DNA from: DATFAS01 sp035254305
GTDB taxonomy: Bacteria > Bacillota > Bacilli > Aneurinibacillales > RAOX-1
Length of the DNA: 64,000 nucleotides
Assembly: GCA_035254305.1 (NCBI GenBank)
Contig: DATFAS010000268.1
Span: 16,265 to 80,264 of the forward strand
Direction of reading: 5' to 3'
The notes under the pieces were generated by a model, which was not told the origin of the DNA, did not search any database, and worked only from the letters and a program-made list of their open reading frames with translations. This document shows positions 1 to 9,397 of the stretch, piece by piece. The position numbers and the translations under genes were made by a program. Position 1 is the stretch's first letter; each line of letters opens with the position of its first letter.

Positions 1-3000
1 TTCAAAGAAAACCCAGACTTTCAGAGCATTTTGACTGGTTTTGAACAGGGCCTAAAAGAGCAAATGATCGCAGGATTAAGTGGTTCAGCTAGACAAATAC
101 TTATGGGTGCTCTATTTTCTTCGCTTGACCAATCGCTTATGATTGTAACCCACAATATGTTTCAGGCCCAGAAGATTTATGAGGATATGATAGAGATTGT
201 TGGGGATGAACAGGTTTTGCTTTTCCCTGCCAATGAATTAATTGTATCGGAAATGGCCATTGCTAGTCCAGAAACCCTAGCGGCACGTATTGATGTGCTA
301 GGGAAATTAAGTGACCGAAAGAATCGGATCGTTATTGTTCCGTATGCGGGTTTAAGAAGAATTGTTATTTCCCAACAAGCTTGGAATGCAGCTCAAGTCC
401 ATATCCAAATGGGGCAAGAGGTGGAATTAGAGTCACTATTACAAAAGCTAGTTGATATAGGTTATGAACGTGTAGATATGGTAGAAGGAAAAGGACAAAT
501 AAGTATTCGTGGAGGAATTCTAGATATCTTCCCAATCCATCAAGAACATCCGATTCGGATAGAATTATTTGATGTAGAAATCGATTCGATCCGTTTCTTT
601 GACGTGACCAATCAGCGGTCATTGGATTCAGTTGGGTCAGTAACGATTCCGCCAACCAATGAAGTATTTGGTAGTGTAGAGGTTCTAAAGAATGCGGCAA
701 CCCGCTTAGAGCAGAAAATGGGGGAGGCCCTTCTTAAGATCAAAGACCCCGCAGTCAAAGAAAAATTGGTAGAAAAGATTGGCTGGGAAGTTGAACAGCT
801 AAAACAGGGTCATGCCTTTCAAGGACTCTATAAGTATATTTCTTTACTCTATCCAGATTATCAAAGTTTACTAGATTATATGCCTGCTAATACGGTGCTC
901 ATTCTAGATGAACCTACAAGGGTCATTGAATCGGCCGATCAGTTAGATAAAGAAGAGGCTGAGTGGAGAACAGCACAGCTTGCAGAAGGGGAATTTGCCC
1001 ACAATATTCCTATCTCCTTTGAGTATGAGCAGCTTATTAATAGTAAGAAAAAAAGAATTGTTTATCTTGCCTTATTTTTACGTCAAGTTCCAAGAACTGC
1101 TCCGCAGAATATCGTGAACTTCAACTGCAAGACTATGCAGAACTTCCACGGTCAAATGAATGTATTAAAAACAGAAATTGATCGTTGGAAGAAATCCCAT
1201 CATCACATCTTATTTATGGCAGGTGATGAGGATCGAGCTAAACGTTTAGAAAAGGTATTTCATGACTATGAGATTGAAGCCGACCTAATTTTGACACCGA
1301 CAGACTCTATAGTTAGTATGCATCCAACGATTCTTATCGGGAACCTTCAGTCTGGATTTGAGCTCCCCATGCATCATATGGTTGTTGTTACAGAATCCGA
1401 AGTCTTTTCGCAAAAGCAGCGTAAAGCAAGAAAAACAAAATCCAATATGAGTAATGCGGAAAGAATTAAGAATTATACAGAGTTAAAGATTGGGGATTAT
1501 GTTGTCCATGTCAATCATGGAATTGGGAAATATCTTGGGATTGAAACCTTAGAGATTAATGGAATTCATAAAGATTATCTGCATATCAAATATGCTGGTA
1601 ATGATAAGCTCTATGTGCCAATTGAACAGATTGATCAGGTTCAAAAGTATGTAGCCAACGAAGAAAAAGAACCGAAGGTATATAAACTGGGAGGAAATGA
1701 TTGGAAGAAGGTTAAATCGAAGGTTAGATCCTCCGTTCAGGATATTGCTGCTGATTTAATTAAGCTTTATGCGAAGAGAGAAGCGACAAAAGGTCATGCT
1801 TTCAGTTCAGATAATCCAGAGATGAGAGAATTTGAAGCCATGTTTCCTTATGAAGAAACACATGATCAGCTTCGAGCTATTGAAGAAATTAAAAAGGATA
1901 TGGAACGTGCTAGACCAATGGATCGTCTATTATGTGGGGATGTTGGATATGGGAAGACGGAGGTTGCGATCCGTGCTGCATTTAAAGCGGTTATGGATGG
2001 AAAGCAAGTAGCCTTATTGGTTCCAACTACCATCTTAGCGCAACAGCATTACGAGACATTCCGCGAAAGATTTGAGGATTATCCTGTCCAGATTGGAGTA
2101 ATTAGTCGATTTCGATCAAAAAAAGAGCAGAATGAGACACTTAAAATGCTTAAGGATGGTAGAGTAGATGTTGTTATAGGTACTCACCGATTACTTTCTA
2201 AAGATATTGTTTTCAAAGACTTAGGGTTACTTATTGTAGATGAGGAACAACGTTTCGGTGTAACGCATAAAGAAAAACTTAAACAGTTTAAGGCAAATGT
2301 AGATGTTCTTACCCTAACCGCTACACCGATTCCACGGACACTGCATATGTCCATGCTTGGAGTTCGGGATTTATCTGTTATTGAGACACCACCAGAAAAT
2401 CGTTTTCCCGTTCAAACCTATGTTATGGAATATAGTGCTTCGCTTGTTCGAGAGGCAATTGAGCGAGAAATGGCAAGAGGAGGTCAAGTATACTTCCTGT
2501 TTAACCAGGTTCAAGGAATTGAGCAAATGGCTGAGCAAATCTCAGGCCTTGTTCCCGAGGCTAAGGTCTCTATTGCACATGGGCAGATGAAAGAGGCGGA
2601 GCTTGAACAAGTCATGCTAGATTTCTTAGAAGGTGAAACCGATGTATTGGTTAGTACGACGATTATTGAGACAGGTGTAGATATTCCGAATGTAAATACA
2701 CTAATTGTTTTTAATGCCGATCGAATGGGGCTCTCTCAGCTCTATCAATTACGTGGGCGGGTAGGACGTTCCAATCGGATTGCTTATGCCTATTTCACTT
2801 ACCAGCGGGATAAGGTGTTAACGGAAATTGCCGAGAAGCGTCTACAAGCCATTAAAGAATTTACGGAATTAGGTTCTGGTTTTAAAATCGCCATGCGAGA
2901 TCTTTCCATTCGTGGAGCAGGTAATCTGCTTGGGCCTGAGCAACATGGTTTTATTGCCTCTGTTGGTTTTGATTTATATAGTCAAATGCTTAAAGATGCT

Positions 3001-3528
3001 ATTGATGAGCTTAAGGGTGGACCGAAGGAAGAAGAGATTATTCAGCCAGAAATTGATATTCAGCTTGACGCATTCATCCCTACAGAGTACATTCATGATG
3101 GTAAGCAAAAGATTGAGATGTATAAGAAGTTTGCCGCTGTTCAAGTGATGGAGGATGTTGAAGATTTAAGAGAAGAGCTAACGGACCGTTTTGGAGAAAT
3201 TCCACCGTCAGTTGAGAATCTCCTTCTTGTTGCTCGTTTGAGAGTGTATTCTTTTAGACACCGCATGACTAGCATTGCGCAAAAAGGAACAAATATCATT
3301 ATTACATTGCATGAAGATCAAAATTTAGAACTTGATGGAACGAAATTGTTCTCTCTCGCTAGCCAATTTGATCGAAGAATTAGTCTTGCGACAGGACAGC
3401 AGCTCTCGATAACCGTCAAAATGAATGGACTCACTCCAGTGAACGGAATTCAACTGATTGATAAATTCCTATCTGAATTTGATCAAGTGAAAAAGGTGAA
3501 GGGAGAACTTAATAATGTTGCGACTTAA
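1..3528 (+). CDS. mfd: Transcription-repair coupling factor Mfd, 5' partial
   Basis: Mfd is an ATP-driven DNA translocase that removes RNA polymerase stalled at lesions and recruits UvrA. The reading frame is open from base 1, and the first visible residues (FKENPDFQSI) match the Mfd N-terminus a few residues in, so only a handful of codons lie outside the window. The protein shows an UvrB-like N-terminal part, then a CarD-like RNA polymerase interaction domain at about residues 490-570. The helicase follows, with Walker A GDVGYGKT near 646, a DEEQ box near 747 and TATPIPRT after it, and then a TRCF C-terminal domain. The visible 1175 residues match the full family length. Its stop overlaps the next gene by 14 bases, so the two are probably cotranscribed. 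Confidence 0.97.
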   Translation, partial: FKENPDFQSILTGFEQGLKEQMIAGLSGSARQILMGALFSSLDQSLMIVTHNMFQAQKIYEDMIEIVGDEQVLLFPANELIVSEMAIASPETLAARIDVLGKLSDRKNRIVIVPYAGLRRIVISQQAWNAAQVHIQMGQEVELESLLQKLVDIGYERVDMVEGKGQISIRGGILDIFPIHQEHPIRIELFDVEIDSIRFFDVTNQRSLDSVGSVTIPPTNEVFGSVEVLKNAATRLEQKMGEALLKIKDPAVKEKLVEKIGWEVEQLKQGHAFQGLYKYISLLYPDYQSLLDYMPANTVLILDEPTRVIESADQLDKEEAEWRTAQLAEGEFAHNIPISFEYEQLINSKKKRIVYLALFLRQVPRTAPQNIVNFNCKTMQNFHGQMNVLKTEIDRWKKSHHHILFMAGDEDRAKRLEKVFHDYEIEADLILTPTDSIVSMHPTILIGNLQSGFELPMHHMVVVTESEVFSQKQRKARKTKSNMSNAERIKNYTELKIGDYVVHVNHGIGKYLGIETLEINGIHKDYLHIKYAGNDKLYVPIEQIDQVQKYVANEEKEPKVYKLGGNDWKKVKSKVRSSVQDIAADLIKLYAKREATKGHAFSSDNPEMREFEAMFPYEETHDQLRAIEEIKKDMERARPMDRLLCGDVGYGKTEVAIRAAFKAVMDGKQVALLVPTTILAQQHYETFRERFEDYPVQIGVISRFRSKKEQNETLKMLKDGRVDVVIGTHRLLSKDIVFKDLGLLIVDEEQRFGVTHKEKLKQFKANVDVLTLTATPIPRTLHMSMLGVRDLSVIETPPENRFPVQTYVMEYSASLVREAIEREMARGGQVYFLFNQVQGIEQMAEQISGLVPEAKVSIAHGQMKEAELEQVMLDFLEGETDVLVSTTIIETGVDIPNVNTLIVFNADRMGLSQLYQLRGRVGRSNRIAYAYFTYQRDKVLTEIAEKRLQAIKEFTELGSGFKIAMRDLSIRGAGNLLGPEQHGFIASVGFDLYSQMLKDAIDELKGGPKEEEIIQPEIDIQLDAFIPTEYIHDGKQKIEMYKKFAAVQVMEDVEDLREELTDRFGEIPPSVENLLLVARLRVYSFRHRMTSIAQKGTNIIITLHEDQNLELDGTKLFSLASQFDRRISLATGQQLSITVKMNGLTPVNGIQLIDKFLSEFDQVKKVKGELNNVAT

Positions 3529-4561
3529 AAAGTGGAGTATTTTACTGCTATCTGCTTCTCTAGTCTTAGGTGTGGCAGGATGTTCAAAAAGTGCAGATAA
3601 AGCGAAGGAAGCAGCACCAGCTGCAAGCGGTGCTCAGGATGAGAATCCAGTGCCAGTTGTTAAAGTAGATCTTGGAATGAATCCGAAGGATATTGTTGCT
3701 GAGTATCAGGGTGGGACTCTAACGGCTGAGCAATTTAAGGATTATCTAGAAGTTCAGGCTTTCATTAACCCACAGGCTGGTCTTGCTATTAATCAGAAGG
3801 ATCCACAAGCTCTAAGAATGTTTGTGGATAGCTATGTTGCCGAGACAGTAATGGACCAACGTGCAACAAATGTGAAGGATGCCGATAAGCAAGGTCAAGA
3901 TTTAACGAACCAAATCTTAGATAAGTACAAACAGCTCTACAAGGGAGACCAGGCCAAGCTTGATAAGCAAATGAAGGATCAAGGGGTAACGAAGGAAGAT
4001 CTTAATGCCTTCTTTACTCGTTATAAGAAGGTAGAGAGTTATCTTCGATCCCAAGTAACAGATGATGAAATTAAGAAACAATTTGACCAAGGAAAGAAGG
4101 AAGGGGCCTTTACTCTTGCTTCTGTCCGCCATATCCTCATTGGTAATGATAAACGTAAGGATGAAGATGCGAAAAAATTGGCAACAGATATTGCTGATCG
4201 CCTTCGTAAAGGGGAGGATTTCGCTAAGTTGGCGAAAGAAAATTCCGAAGACCCAGGAAGCAAGGATAATGGTGGTTTATACGAGAATGCCAATGTGAAT
4301 GATTGGGTACCTGAGTTTAAAAAGGCTGCATTAGAGCTTCCTCTAAACCAAATTAGTGATCCGGTTAAGACTAACTATGGTTATCATGTGATGAAGGTGG
4401 AGAGCCGTAAGGAACAAACCTTCGATGAAGTGAAGGACAAGCTTGGTTTTCAATTGGTGAATGACAAATATGACAGTTTCATCCAAAAGGATGTTAAAGA
4501 TTTAATTAAAAAGGTAAACCTTCCAGAGGCTCCTAAGCAGCCAGAGGAAACGAAGAAATAG
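3515..4561 (+). CDS. PrsA-like parvulin lipoprotein (peptidyl-prolyl isomerase)
   Basis: This is a 348-residue extracytoplasmic foldase. It has a positively charged N-terminus, a hydrophobic stretch and a lipobox VAGC with Cys23 as the predicted lipidated residue, so it should be anchored outside the membrane. A SurA-like helical region precedes a parvulin (PpiC) domain at about residues 200-298, seen in VRHILI, NSEDPGS, GGLY and NYGYHVMKV. The likely job is assisting folding of exported proteins after Sec translocation. The start overlaps the mfd stop by 14 bases. B. subtilis mfd is followed directly by spoVT, so this gene is an insertion relative to that order. The symbol prsA is withheld because many Bacillales carry several paralogues. 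Confidence 0.9.
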   Translation: MLRLKKWSILLLSASLVLGVAGCSKSADKAKEAAPAASGAQDENPVPVVKVDLGMNPKDIVAEYQGGTLTAEQFKDYLEVQAFINPQAGLAINQKDPQALRMFVDSYVAETVMDQRATNVKDADKQGQDLTNQILDKYKQLYKGDQAKLDKQMKDQGVTKEDLNAFFTRYKKVESYLRSQVTDDEIKKQFDQGKKEGAFTLASVRHILIGNDKRKDEDAKKLATDIADRLRKGEDFAKLAKENSEDPGSKDNGGLYENANVNDWVPEFKKAALELPLNQISDPVKTNYGYHVMKVESRKEQTFDEVKDKLGFQLVNDKYDSFIQKDVKDLIKKVNLPEAPKQPEETKK

Positions 4562-4568
4562 TGATCAT

Positions 4569-4597
4569 GGCGGCCATCAGGCCGCCTATTTCATTTT
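4569..4597 (+). terminator. Rho-independent terminator after the parvulin gene
   Basis: A perfect 7-bp G+C stem (4569-4575 with 4580-4586, ATCA loop) is followed by a T-rich run. It separates the mfd unit from spoVT. Confidence 0.85.
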
Positions 4598-4609
4598 CGG
4601 ATTATTGGT

Positions 4610-4639
4610 GAATATTATCCTTTCAGGAGATATATACTA
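4610..4639 (+). promoter_or_regulatory. Probable SigG-type promoter of spoVT
   Basis: GAATA at 4610-4614 fits the SigG -35 consensus, and TATACTA at 4633-4639 is one base from the -10 consensus CATNNTA. The spacing is 18 bases. spoVT is known to be a forespore gene under SigG in B. subtilis, which makes the match meaningful. The distance to the start codon is about 120 bases. Confidence 0.6.
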
Positions 4640-4759
4640 TACCCACACCAGGAAACAAGCCTTCTCAAGCAAGGCATAAAGGTAAAATAGGGTAACAACG
4701 ATTTTAATGATGAAAGTTCCAGTAACAAAACTTCAGGTGAAAGTGAGGCAACTAAGAAG

Positions 4760-5299
4760 ATGAAAGCAACTGGAATTGTACGTCGTATTGATGATCTTGG
4801 TCGTGTCGTAATCCCCAAGGAAATTCGCCGGACGCTGAGAATTCGTGAAGGTGACCCACTGGAAATTTTCGTTGATAGAGATGGAGAAGTGATCCTTAAA
4901 AAATATTCTCCAATTGGGGAATTAGGTGACTTTGCGAAGGAATATGCGGATTCACTATATGAAAGCATAGGTCATATCACCTTAATATCTGATCGAGATT
5001 CCGTTATCGCTGTATCTGGTGCTAGCAAAAAGGAATACATGGACAAGGCCATAAGCGGTATGATTGAAACATGCATGGAAGAAAGAAAGACGTTAGTTCA
5101 AGGACCTGGTGAGTATGAAATCTGCCGTGATATGAAAGAACACTATTCATCCTTGGTAGTTGCTCCAATCGTAGCAGGTGGAGATCCCATTGGCGCTGTT
5201 ATTCTTAGCAGTAAAGAGGACTCCGTTAAAATGGGTGATCTAGAAACAAAGATGTCCGAAACAGCAGCTGGATTTTTGGCCAAACAAATGGAACAATAA
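4760..5299 (+). CDS. spoVT: Stage V sporulation regulator SpoVT
   Basis: SpoVT is a forespore transcription factor that tunes SigG-dependent genes. The 179-residue protein has an AbrB-type swapped-hairpin DNA-binding domain at residues 1-50 (MKATGIVRRIDDLGRVVIPK) and a GAF-like domain in the remainder. The length equals that of the family. It is bracketed by terminators on both sides and preceded by a probable SigG promoter, so it is likely monocistronic. The ATG is supported by the canonical N-terminus. Confidence 0.97.
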   Translation: MKATGIVRRIDDLGRVVIPKEIRRTLRIREGDPLEIFVDRDGEVILKKYSPIGELGDFAKEYADSLYESIGHITLISDRDSVIAVSGASKKEYMDKAISGMIETCMEERKTLVQGPGEYEICRDMKEHYSSLVVAPIVAGGDPIGAVILSSKEDSVKMGDLETKMSETAAGFLAKQMEQ

Positions 5300-5310
5300 T
5301 TTTAGACAAG

Positions 5311-5357
5311 AAAGAGCTTTTCCAACCATATAATGGGTGGAGAAGCTCTTTGTGTTT
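5311..5357 (+). terminator. Terminator after spoVT
   Basis: AAAGAGCTT at 5311-5319 pairs with AAGCTCTTT at 5343-5351, with an imperfect inner extension, followed by GTGTTT. It rules out the ATG at 5333 as the start of the next gene. Confidence 0.75.
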
Positions 5358-5440
5358 ACCCCCATGACTTAAGTATCAGCAATAGGAGCTGCTGTTGTTT
5401 GATTTTCAAAAGGATTTGTATTCTGGGGGAGGGAACACGC

Positions 5441-7072
5441 TTGTCTAAAAAAATAGATGGTAGTTCGTTTATAAAGGGTGCAGCTATACTGGGTATCGCC
5501 TCGTTAATATCAAAGATGTTAGGATTGGGATATCGGATACCGTATCAAAACATCACGGGGGATTTAGGGTATTATGTCTATACACAGGTATATCCTATGT
5601 ATGGAACGTTATTAGTTTTTGCGACAGCAGGGTTTCCCATTGCGATCTCAAAAATTGTATCCGAAAAGTTGGCTGTAGGTGACACTCGAGGGGTACGAAA
5701 GGTCTTTAAAGTTTCAGTTGCTACACTAATTGTTACAGGTATTCTTAGCTTTCTCCTATTGTATTGGGGGGCAGAATGGATTGCTTTATGGATGGGGAAC
5801 CCTAAGCTTATCCTACCTATACGCAGTGTATCCTTTGCTTTGTTAGTTGTTCCGCCGATGGCTGCTATGCGTGGTTATTTTCAGGGACACCAAAATATGC
5901 TGCCGACAGCAGTTTCTCAAATCACCGAGCAATTAGTTCGAGTGACAACCATTATTGCCTTGGCTTATTGGCTTATGATGACAACTGGTAATGAATATTT
6001 AGCCGGTGCAGGGGCGGTGTTTGGAGCTTTTACAGGAGCCTGTGCAGGCTTCTTGACATTAATCCTTTTTTGGAGAAAAAATCAATCTGTACATAAGGGA
6101 ATGGAGAATAACGAGAATTATTCCTTTCCTGAAGAATCTTCCTGGGCATTGATTAAACGAATCCTTTATTACTCTATCCCTATTTGTCTTGGGGCATTAG
6201 TCTTACCATTGCTGCAACTTTCAGATTCCTTCACCGTGGCTAATCTATTGGTGCAGACAGGAATCACGTCACATGAGGCGAATATTTTAAAAGGTGTGTT
6301 TGATCGTGGACAGCCTCTAGTAGCTTTTGGGGCTTTCTTTGCTACTGGGCTTGCTTTATCTTTAGTACCTGCTATTTCAGAAGCGCAAGCACGGAATGCG
6401 TACAAGATGATACGTAATCGAACAGAACTTGCCTTGCGACTAACCCTGATTATCGGATTGCCTACCTCTGTAGGACTTGCTGTGGTTGCCGCACCTGTTA
6501 ACATCATGCTTTATCAGAATGATAAAGGGACCGATACCCTGATGGTTCTTGCTTTTACAACCCTATTTTCTACATTAGGGATTACTTCCGCTGGGATTCT
6601 TCAGGGGTTAGGAAGAGTGATTCTTCCGGCTAGAAATCTCTTAATTGGTGTAATTCTCAAGGTTACGCTTAATTTTATTCTTATTCCTAGCTTTGGGATT
6701 ACTGGGGCTGCCATTGCTACAGTTGCTTCTTATGGGTTAGCAACCTTATTTAATCTTTATGCTGTGATTCAATCAACTGGGGCAAGAATAGACCTTGGTT
6801 CCTTCTTTTTTAAACCTGTTATTTCTGTGATTGTGATGGCACTCGCGGTCTGGTTGGTGGAAAATACATGTATGGACCTACTTTTTGGTATAATCACAAA
6901 TTATCGGATATATTACTCGATCGTTGCTTTGATTTCAGTTATCATTGGTGGACTAATCTATGGTATATGTCTTCTGTTGTCTGGATCGATCTCGAAAGCT
7001 GAAATGGCCTTAATTCCAAAGGCTAATAAATTTATCCCCATTTTGAGTAGATTATATTTACTAAGGGACTAG
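5441..7072 (+). CDS. yabM: MurJ/SpoVB-type polysaccharide flippase, YabM family
   Basis: This is a multidrug/oligosaccharidyl-lipid/polysaccharide (MOP) exporter family membrane protein of 543 residues with about 14 hydrophobic segments. Conserved features include the amphipathic N-terminus with GLGYRIPYQ and the GYFQGHQNM motif after helix 5. Relatives such as SpoVB and MurJ move lipid-linked precursors across the membrane; the exact substrate of YabM is not established. A longer frame reaches an ATG at 5333, but that lies inside the spoVT terminator and codes a Cys-rich stretch unlike the family. The TTG at 5441 has a strong GGGGGAGG site upstream and gives the usual N-terminus. Confidence 0.88.
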   Translation: MSKKIDGSSFIKGAAILGIASLISKMLGLGYRIPYQNITGDLGYYVYTQVYPMYGTLLVFATAGFPIAISKIVSEKLAVGDTRGVRKVFKVSVATLIVTGILSFLLLYWGAEWIALWMGNPKLILPIRSVSFALLVVPPMAAMRGYFQGHQNMLPTAVSQITEQLVRVTTIIALAYWLMMTTGNEYLAGAGAVFGAFTGACAGFLTLILFWRKNQSVHKGMENNENYSFPEESSWALIKRILYYSIPICLGALVLPLLQLSDSFTVANLLVQTGITSHEANILKGVFDRGQPLVAFGAFFATGLALSLVPAISEAQARNAYKMIRNRTELALRLTLIIGLPTSVGLAVVAAPVNIMLYQNDKGTDTLMVLAFTTLFSTLGITSAGILQGLGRVILPARNLLIGVILKVTLNFILIPSFGITGAAIATVASYGLATLFNLYAVIQSTGARIDLGSFFFKPVISVIVMALAVWLVENTCMDLLFGIITNYRIYYSIVALISVIIGGLIYGICLLLSGSISKAEMALIPKANKFIPILSRLYLLRD

Positions 7073-7151
7073 GGTCTTTTAAAGACTTCAAGGTTTAGAG
7101 TGGGGTGAACTCCTTTAATTAACTAAAGGAATGGGAAAGGGAAAGGTGTTC

Positions 7152-8627
7152 ATGAGTATAAGTAAAATTACAATTGTTGGTCTTGGAGCTGGTGATTTAG
7201 ACCAGATGCCGATCGGTATTTATCGTCGCCTGAAAGAGGCTAGTAGGATATATTTGCGGACTGAAAAGCACCCGGTAGTAAGGCAACTCCGGGAAGAGGG
7301 TATAGAGATGGAGGCTTTCGATCATCTATATGAGGAGGAAGCTGATTTTTCCCAGGTGTATGAACGAATTTGTTCTATGCTTTTGGAGTTGGCAGCCCAG
7401 GAGAATAAGGAGATCGTCTATGCCGTGCCGGGTCATCCAATGGTGGCAGAAAAGACAACCCAACTCCTATTAGAACGTTCTCTAGAAAGTAAGGTGGAGT
7501 TGGAGATTCTTGGCGGACAAAGCTTCCTTGATGCAGTGTTTACAGCTATTCAAGTGGATCCTGTAGAAGGATTTACGTTGCTTGATGCTCTAACGTTAGA
7601 ACAGCAACAGGTGAATCCGAGGCAGCATCTCCTAATTACTCAAATCTATGATAGTTTAACAGCTTCAGACGTTAAATTAACCCTAATGAATGTTTATCCA
7701 GATGAATATCCAGTTAAGCTTGTATTCTCTGCAGGTGTGAAAGGTGAGGAGAGGATGGTAACCTTGCCGTTATACGAATTGGATCATTGGAAGGAGACGC
7801 ATAATTTAGCTATTCTATATGTACCACCAACTGAAGATGAGAAAGTCCTGAATCGCCAATTTAGTAGGCTTCGAGAAATTATCACCATTCTTCGCAGCCC
7901 AGAAGGATGTCCGTGGGATCGTGAACAAACACATAGATCGATACGGAAAAATCTGATTGAGGAAACCTATGAAGTGTTAGAAACAATAGATGATGATGAT
8001 CCTGAGGCTATGTGTGAGGAGATGGGCGATCTGCTTATGCAGGTGATGCTGCATGCCCAAATCGCTGAGGATGATGGAGAATTTACCGTTGAAGATGTTG
8101 TTGCCGTTCTTAATGAGAAGCTCATTCGTCGTCATCCACATGTTTTTGGGAATGTAGAAGCAGAAACAAGTGATGATGTCGTTATGAATTGGGAGCAAAT
8201 TAAGGCAGAAGAAAAAAGGGAAAAGGGGATTGATCTGGATCAGAAGTCAGCTTTGTCTGGGATTCCAAGGGATCTGCCTGCTCTTATGACTGCTTATAAA
8301 ATATCCAAGAAGGCTTCTGCTGTCGGCTTCGATTGGGAAGATGTGCAGGATGTTTATGCGAAGGTAGAGGAAGAATTAGCGGAGGTTAAAGCAGCAACAG
8401 ATCCTTCCCATATCAAGGAGGAATTGGGGGATGTGTTGTTTGCAGTAGCAAACCTAGCCCGCTTCCTTAAAGTAGATGCAGAAGAGGCTCTAGCTCTAAC
8501 CAATCGAAAATTCAAGCGGAGATTTGAATACATAGAAAAATGCCTTGGGGAAACAGGCCGAGGATTTGCAGATACTTCGTTGGAGGAAATGGAAAGATAC
8601 TGGCAAGAGGCTAAACAAAAGGGATAA
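7152..8627 (+). CDS. mazG: YabN: tetrapyrrole methylase domain fused to MazG pyrophosphohydrolase
   Basis: This is a two-domain protein of 491 residues. Residues 1 to about 220 form a SAM-dependent tetrapyrrole (corrin/porphyrin) methylase fold with VGLGAGDLDQMP and VPGHPMV. The rest is MazG, an NTP pyrophosphohydrolase that removes aberrant nucleotides, with the Mg-binding EETYEVLE and EEMGDLLMQVMLHAQ helices and a second MazG-like repeat (EEELAEVK, EELGDVLFA). The same fusion is standard in Bacillales and sits between yabM and yabO. ATG 7152 is preferred over ATG 7131 because it has GAAAGG five bases upstream and begins MSISKITIVGLG. Confidence 0.93.
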   Translation: MSISKITIVGLGAGDLDQMPIGIYRRLKEASRIYLRTEKHPVVRQLREEGIEMEAFDHLYEEEADFSQVYERICSMLLELAAQENKEIVYAVPGHPMVAEKTTQLLLERSLESKVELEILGGQSFLDAVFTAIQVDPVEGFTLLDALTLEQQQVNPRQHLLITQIYDSLTASDVKLTLMNVYPDEYPVKLVFSAGVKGEERMVTLPLYELDHWKETHNLAILYVPPTEDEKVLNRQFSRLREIITILRSPEGCPWDREQTHRSIRKNLIEETYEVLETIDDDDPEAMCEEMGDLLMQVMLHAQIAEDDGEFTVEDVVAVLNEKLIRRHPHVFGNVEAETSDDVVMNWEQIKAEEKREKGIDLDQKSALSGIPRDLPALMTAYKISKKASAVGFDWEDVQDVYAKVEEELAEVKAATDPSHIKEELGDVLFAVANLARFLKVDAEEALALTNRKFKRRFEYIEKCLGETGRGFADTSLEEMERYWQEAKQKG

Positions 8628-8682
8628 ATAATACCAAAACAAGGCCCATGTATAATTTTAATAGTAGGGAGAGAATGAGACC

Positions 8683-8976
8683 ATGAGATTAGACAAATTT
8701 CTTAAAGTTTCTCGTTTAGTGAAACGGCGGACAATGGCTAAAGAGGTCTGCGATAGTGGGAGAGTCCAATTAAATGGCAAGCAAGCCAAGTCAAGCAGCA
8801 CTGTAAAATTAGGGGACAAGCTTACCATCCGTTACGGGAACAAATTAGTCACTGTAAATATTGAACGTATTGTGGATACAACCAAGAAGGAAGAGGCCAC
8901 CACCATGTATACTCTACTCTCTGAGGAAAGAGTCAATCAGGCGGAACCTACGGTTGACCCAGATTATCCATTTTAA
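8683..8976 (+). CDS. rqcP: RqcP (YabO), S4-domain factor of ribosome quality control
   Basis: This is a 97-residue S4 RNA-binding protein of the Hsp15/YabO family, beginning MRLDKFLKVSRLVKRRTMAKE with the GRVQLNG loop typical of S4 domains. In B. subtilis this protein (RqcP) binds obstructed 50S subunits together with RqcH and the nascent-chain tRNA and supports C-terminal alanine tailing. It is followed by a strong terminator, so the preceding mazG is its only close neighbour in the unit. Confidence 0.93.
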   Translation: MRLDKFLKVSRLVKRRTMAKEVCDSGRVQLNGKQAKSSSTVKLGDKLTIRYGNKLVTVNIERIVDTTKKEEATTMYTLLSEERVNQAEPTVDPDYPF

Positions 8977-8981
8977 ATAAC

Positions 8982-9012
8982 AAAAATCCTATCGTGTGAT
9001 AGGATTTTTATT
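8982..9012 (+). terminator. Terminator after rqcP
   Basis: A 12-bp perfect stem (8982-8993 with 8998-9009) has a GTGT loop and a T-run built into the 3' arm. The symmetric A and T runs could allow bidirectional action. Confidence 0.92.
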
Positions 9013-9115
9013 TGTTCTAAAACCACCTAACCAACCATAACATGTACAAATGATTCTAACCGAGATGGACGGCAGCTTATGTCCACAATCAAGACGGATG
9101 GAGGTTGTACATAGG

Positions 9116-9397
9116 ATGGAACAAAAGAAAAATCCTAGACATGAGATTATGATGTTCAATCGCAAAAGGCTTGAAATAACAGGGGTCCTAAACGTTGAAA
9201 GCTTCGATAACGAAGAGTTCCTGTTGGAGACAGAATGTGGATTCCTTTGTATTAAAGGGCAGAATCTTCATATGAAAAATCTTAGCTTGGAAACAGGGCA
9301 GGTCTCCATTGAAGGATATGTATTCGACATGGGCTATATAGACGAGCATGGAGGAGGCTCTAAAGGAAAAGGTTTGTTTGGTAGGTTATTCAAGTGA
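9116..9397 (+). CDS. yabP: Spore protein YabP
   Basis: YabP is a small sporulation protein of the YabP/YqfC family, needed for spore coat or cortex formation but biochemically uncharacterised. The 93-residue form starts at ATG 9116 with GGAGG at 9100-9104. The conserved core is HEIMMFNRKRLEITGVLNVESFDNEEF, followed by an acidic/Gly-rich tail. The frame extends upstream to ATG 9050, but those residues do not look like the family. The gene overlaps yabQ by four bases (GTGA). In B. subtilis this pair is SigE-controlled; a convincing SigE promoter could not be picked out here. Confidence 0.88.
   Translation: MEQKKNPRHEIMMFNRKRLEITGVLNVESFDNEEFLLETECGFLCIKGQNLHMKNLSLETGQVSIEGYVFDMGYIDEHGGGSKGKGLFGRLFK

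Noticed and set aside
365..700. 111-codon minus-strand frame inside mfd
   Set aside because: It is antisense to the conserved Mfd N-terminal domain, with no domain or ribosome binding site.
5395..5424. Promoter-like TTGTTT-N18-TATTCT before yabM
   Set aside because: Transcription would start inside the ribosome binding site, so it cannot serve the gene.
5333..5440. N-terminal extension of YabM to an ATG at 5333
   Set aside because: The ATG lies within the spoVT terminator hairpin and the encoded stretch is unlike the family; the TTG at 5441 has a strong ribosome binding site.
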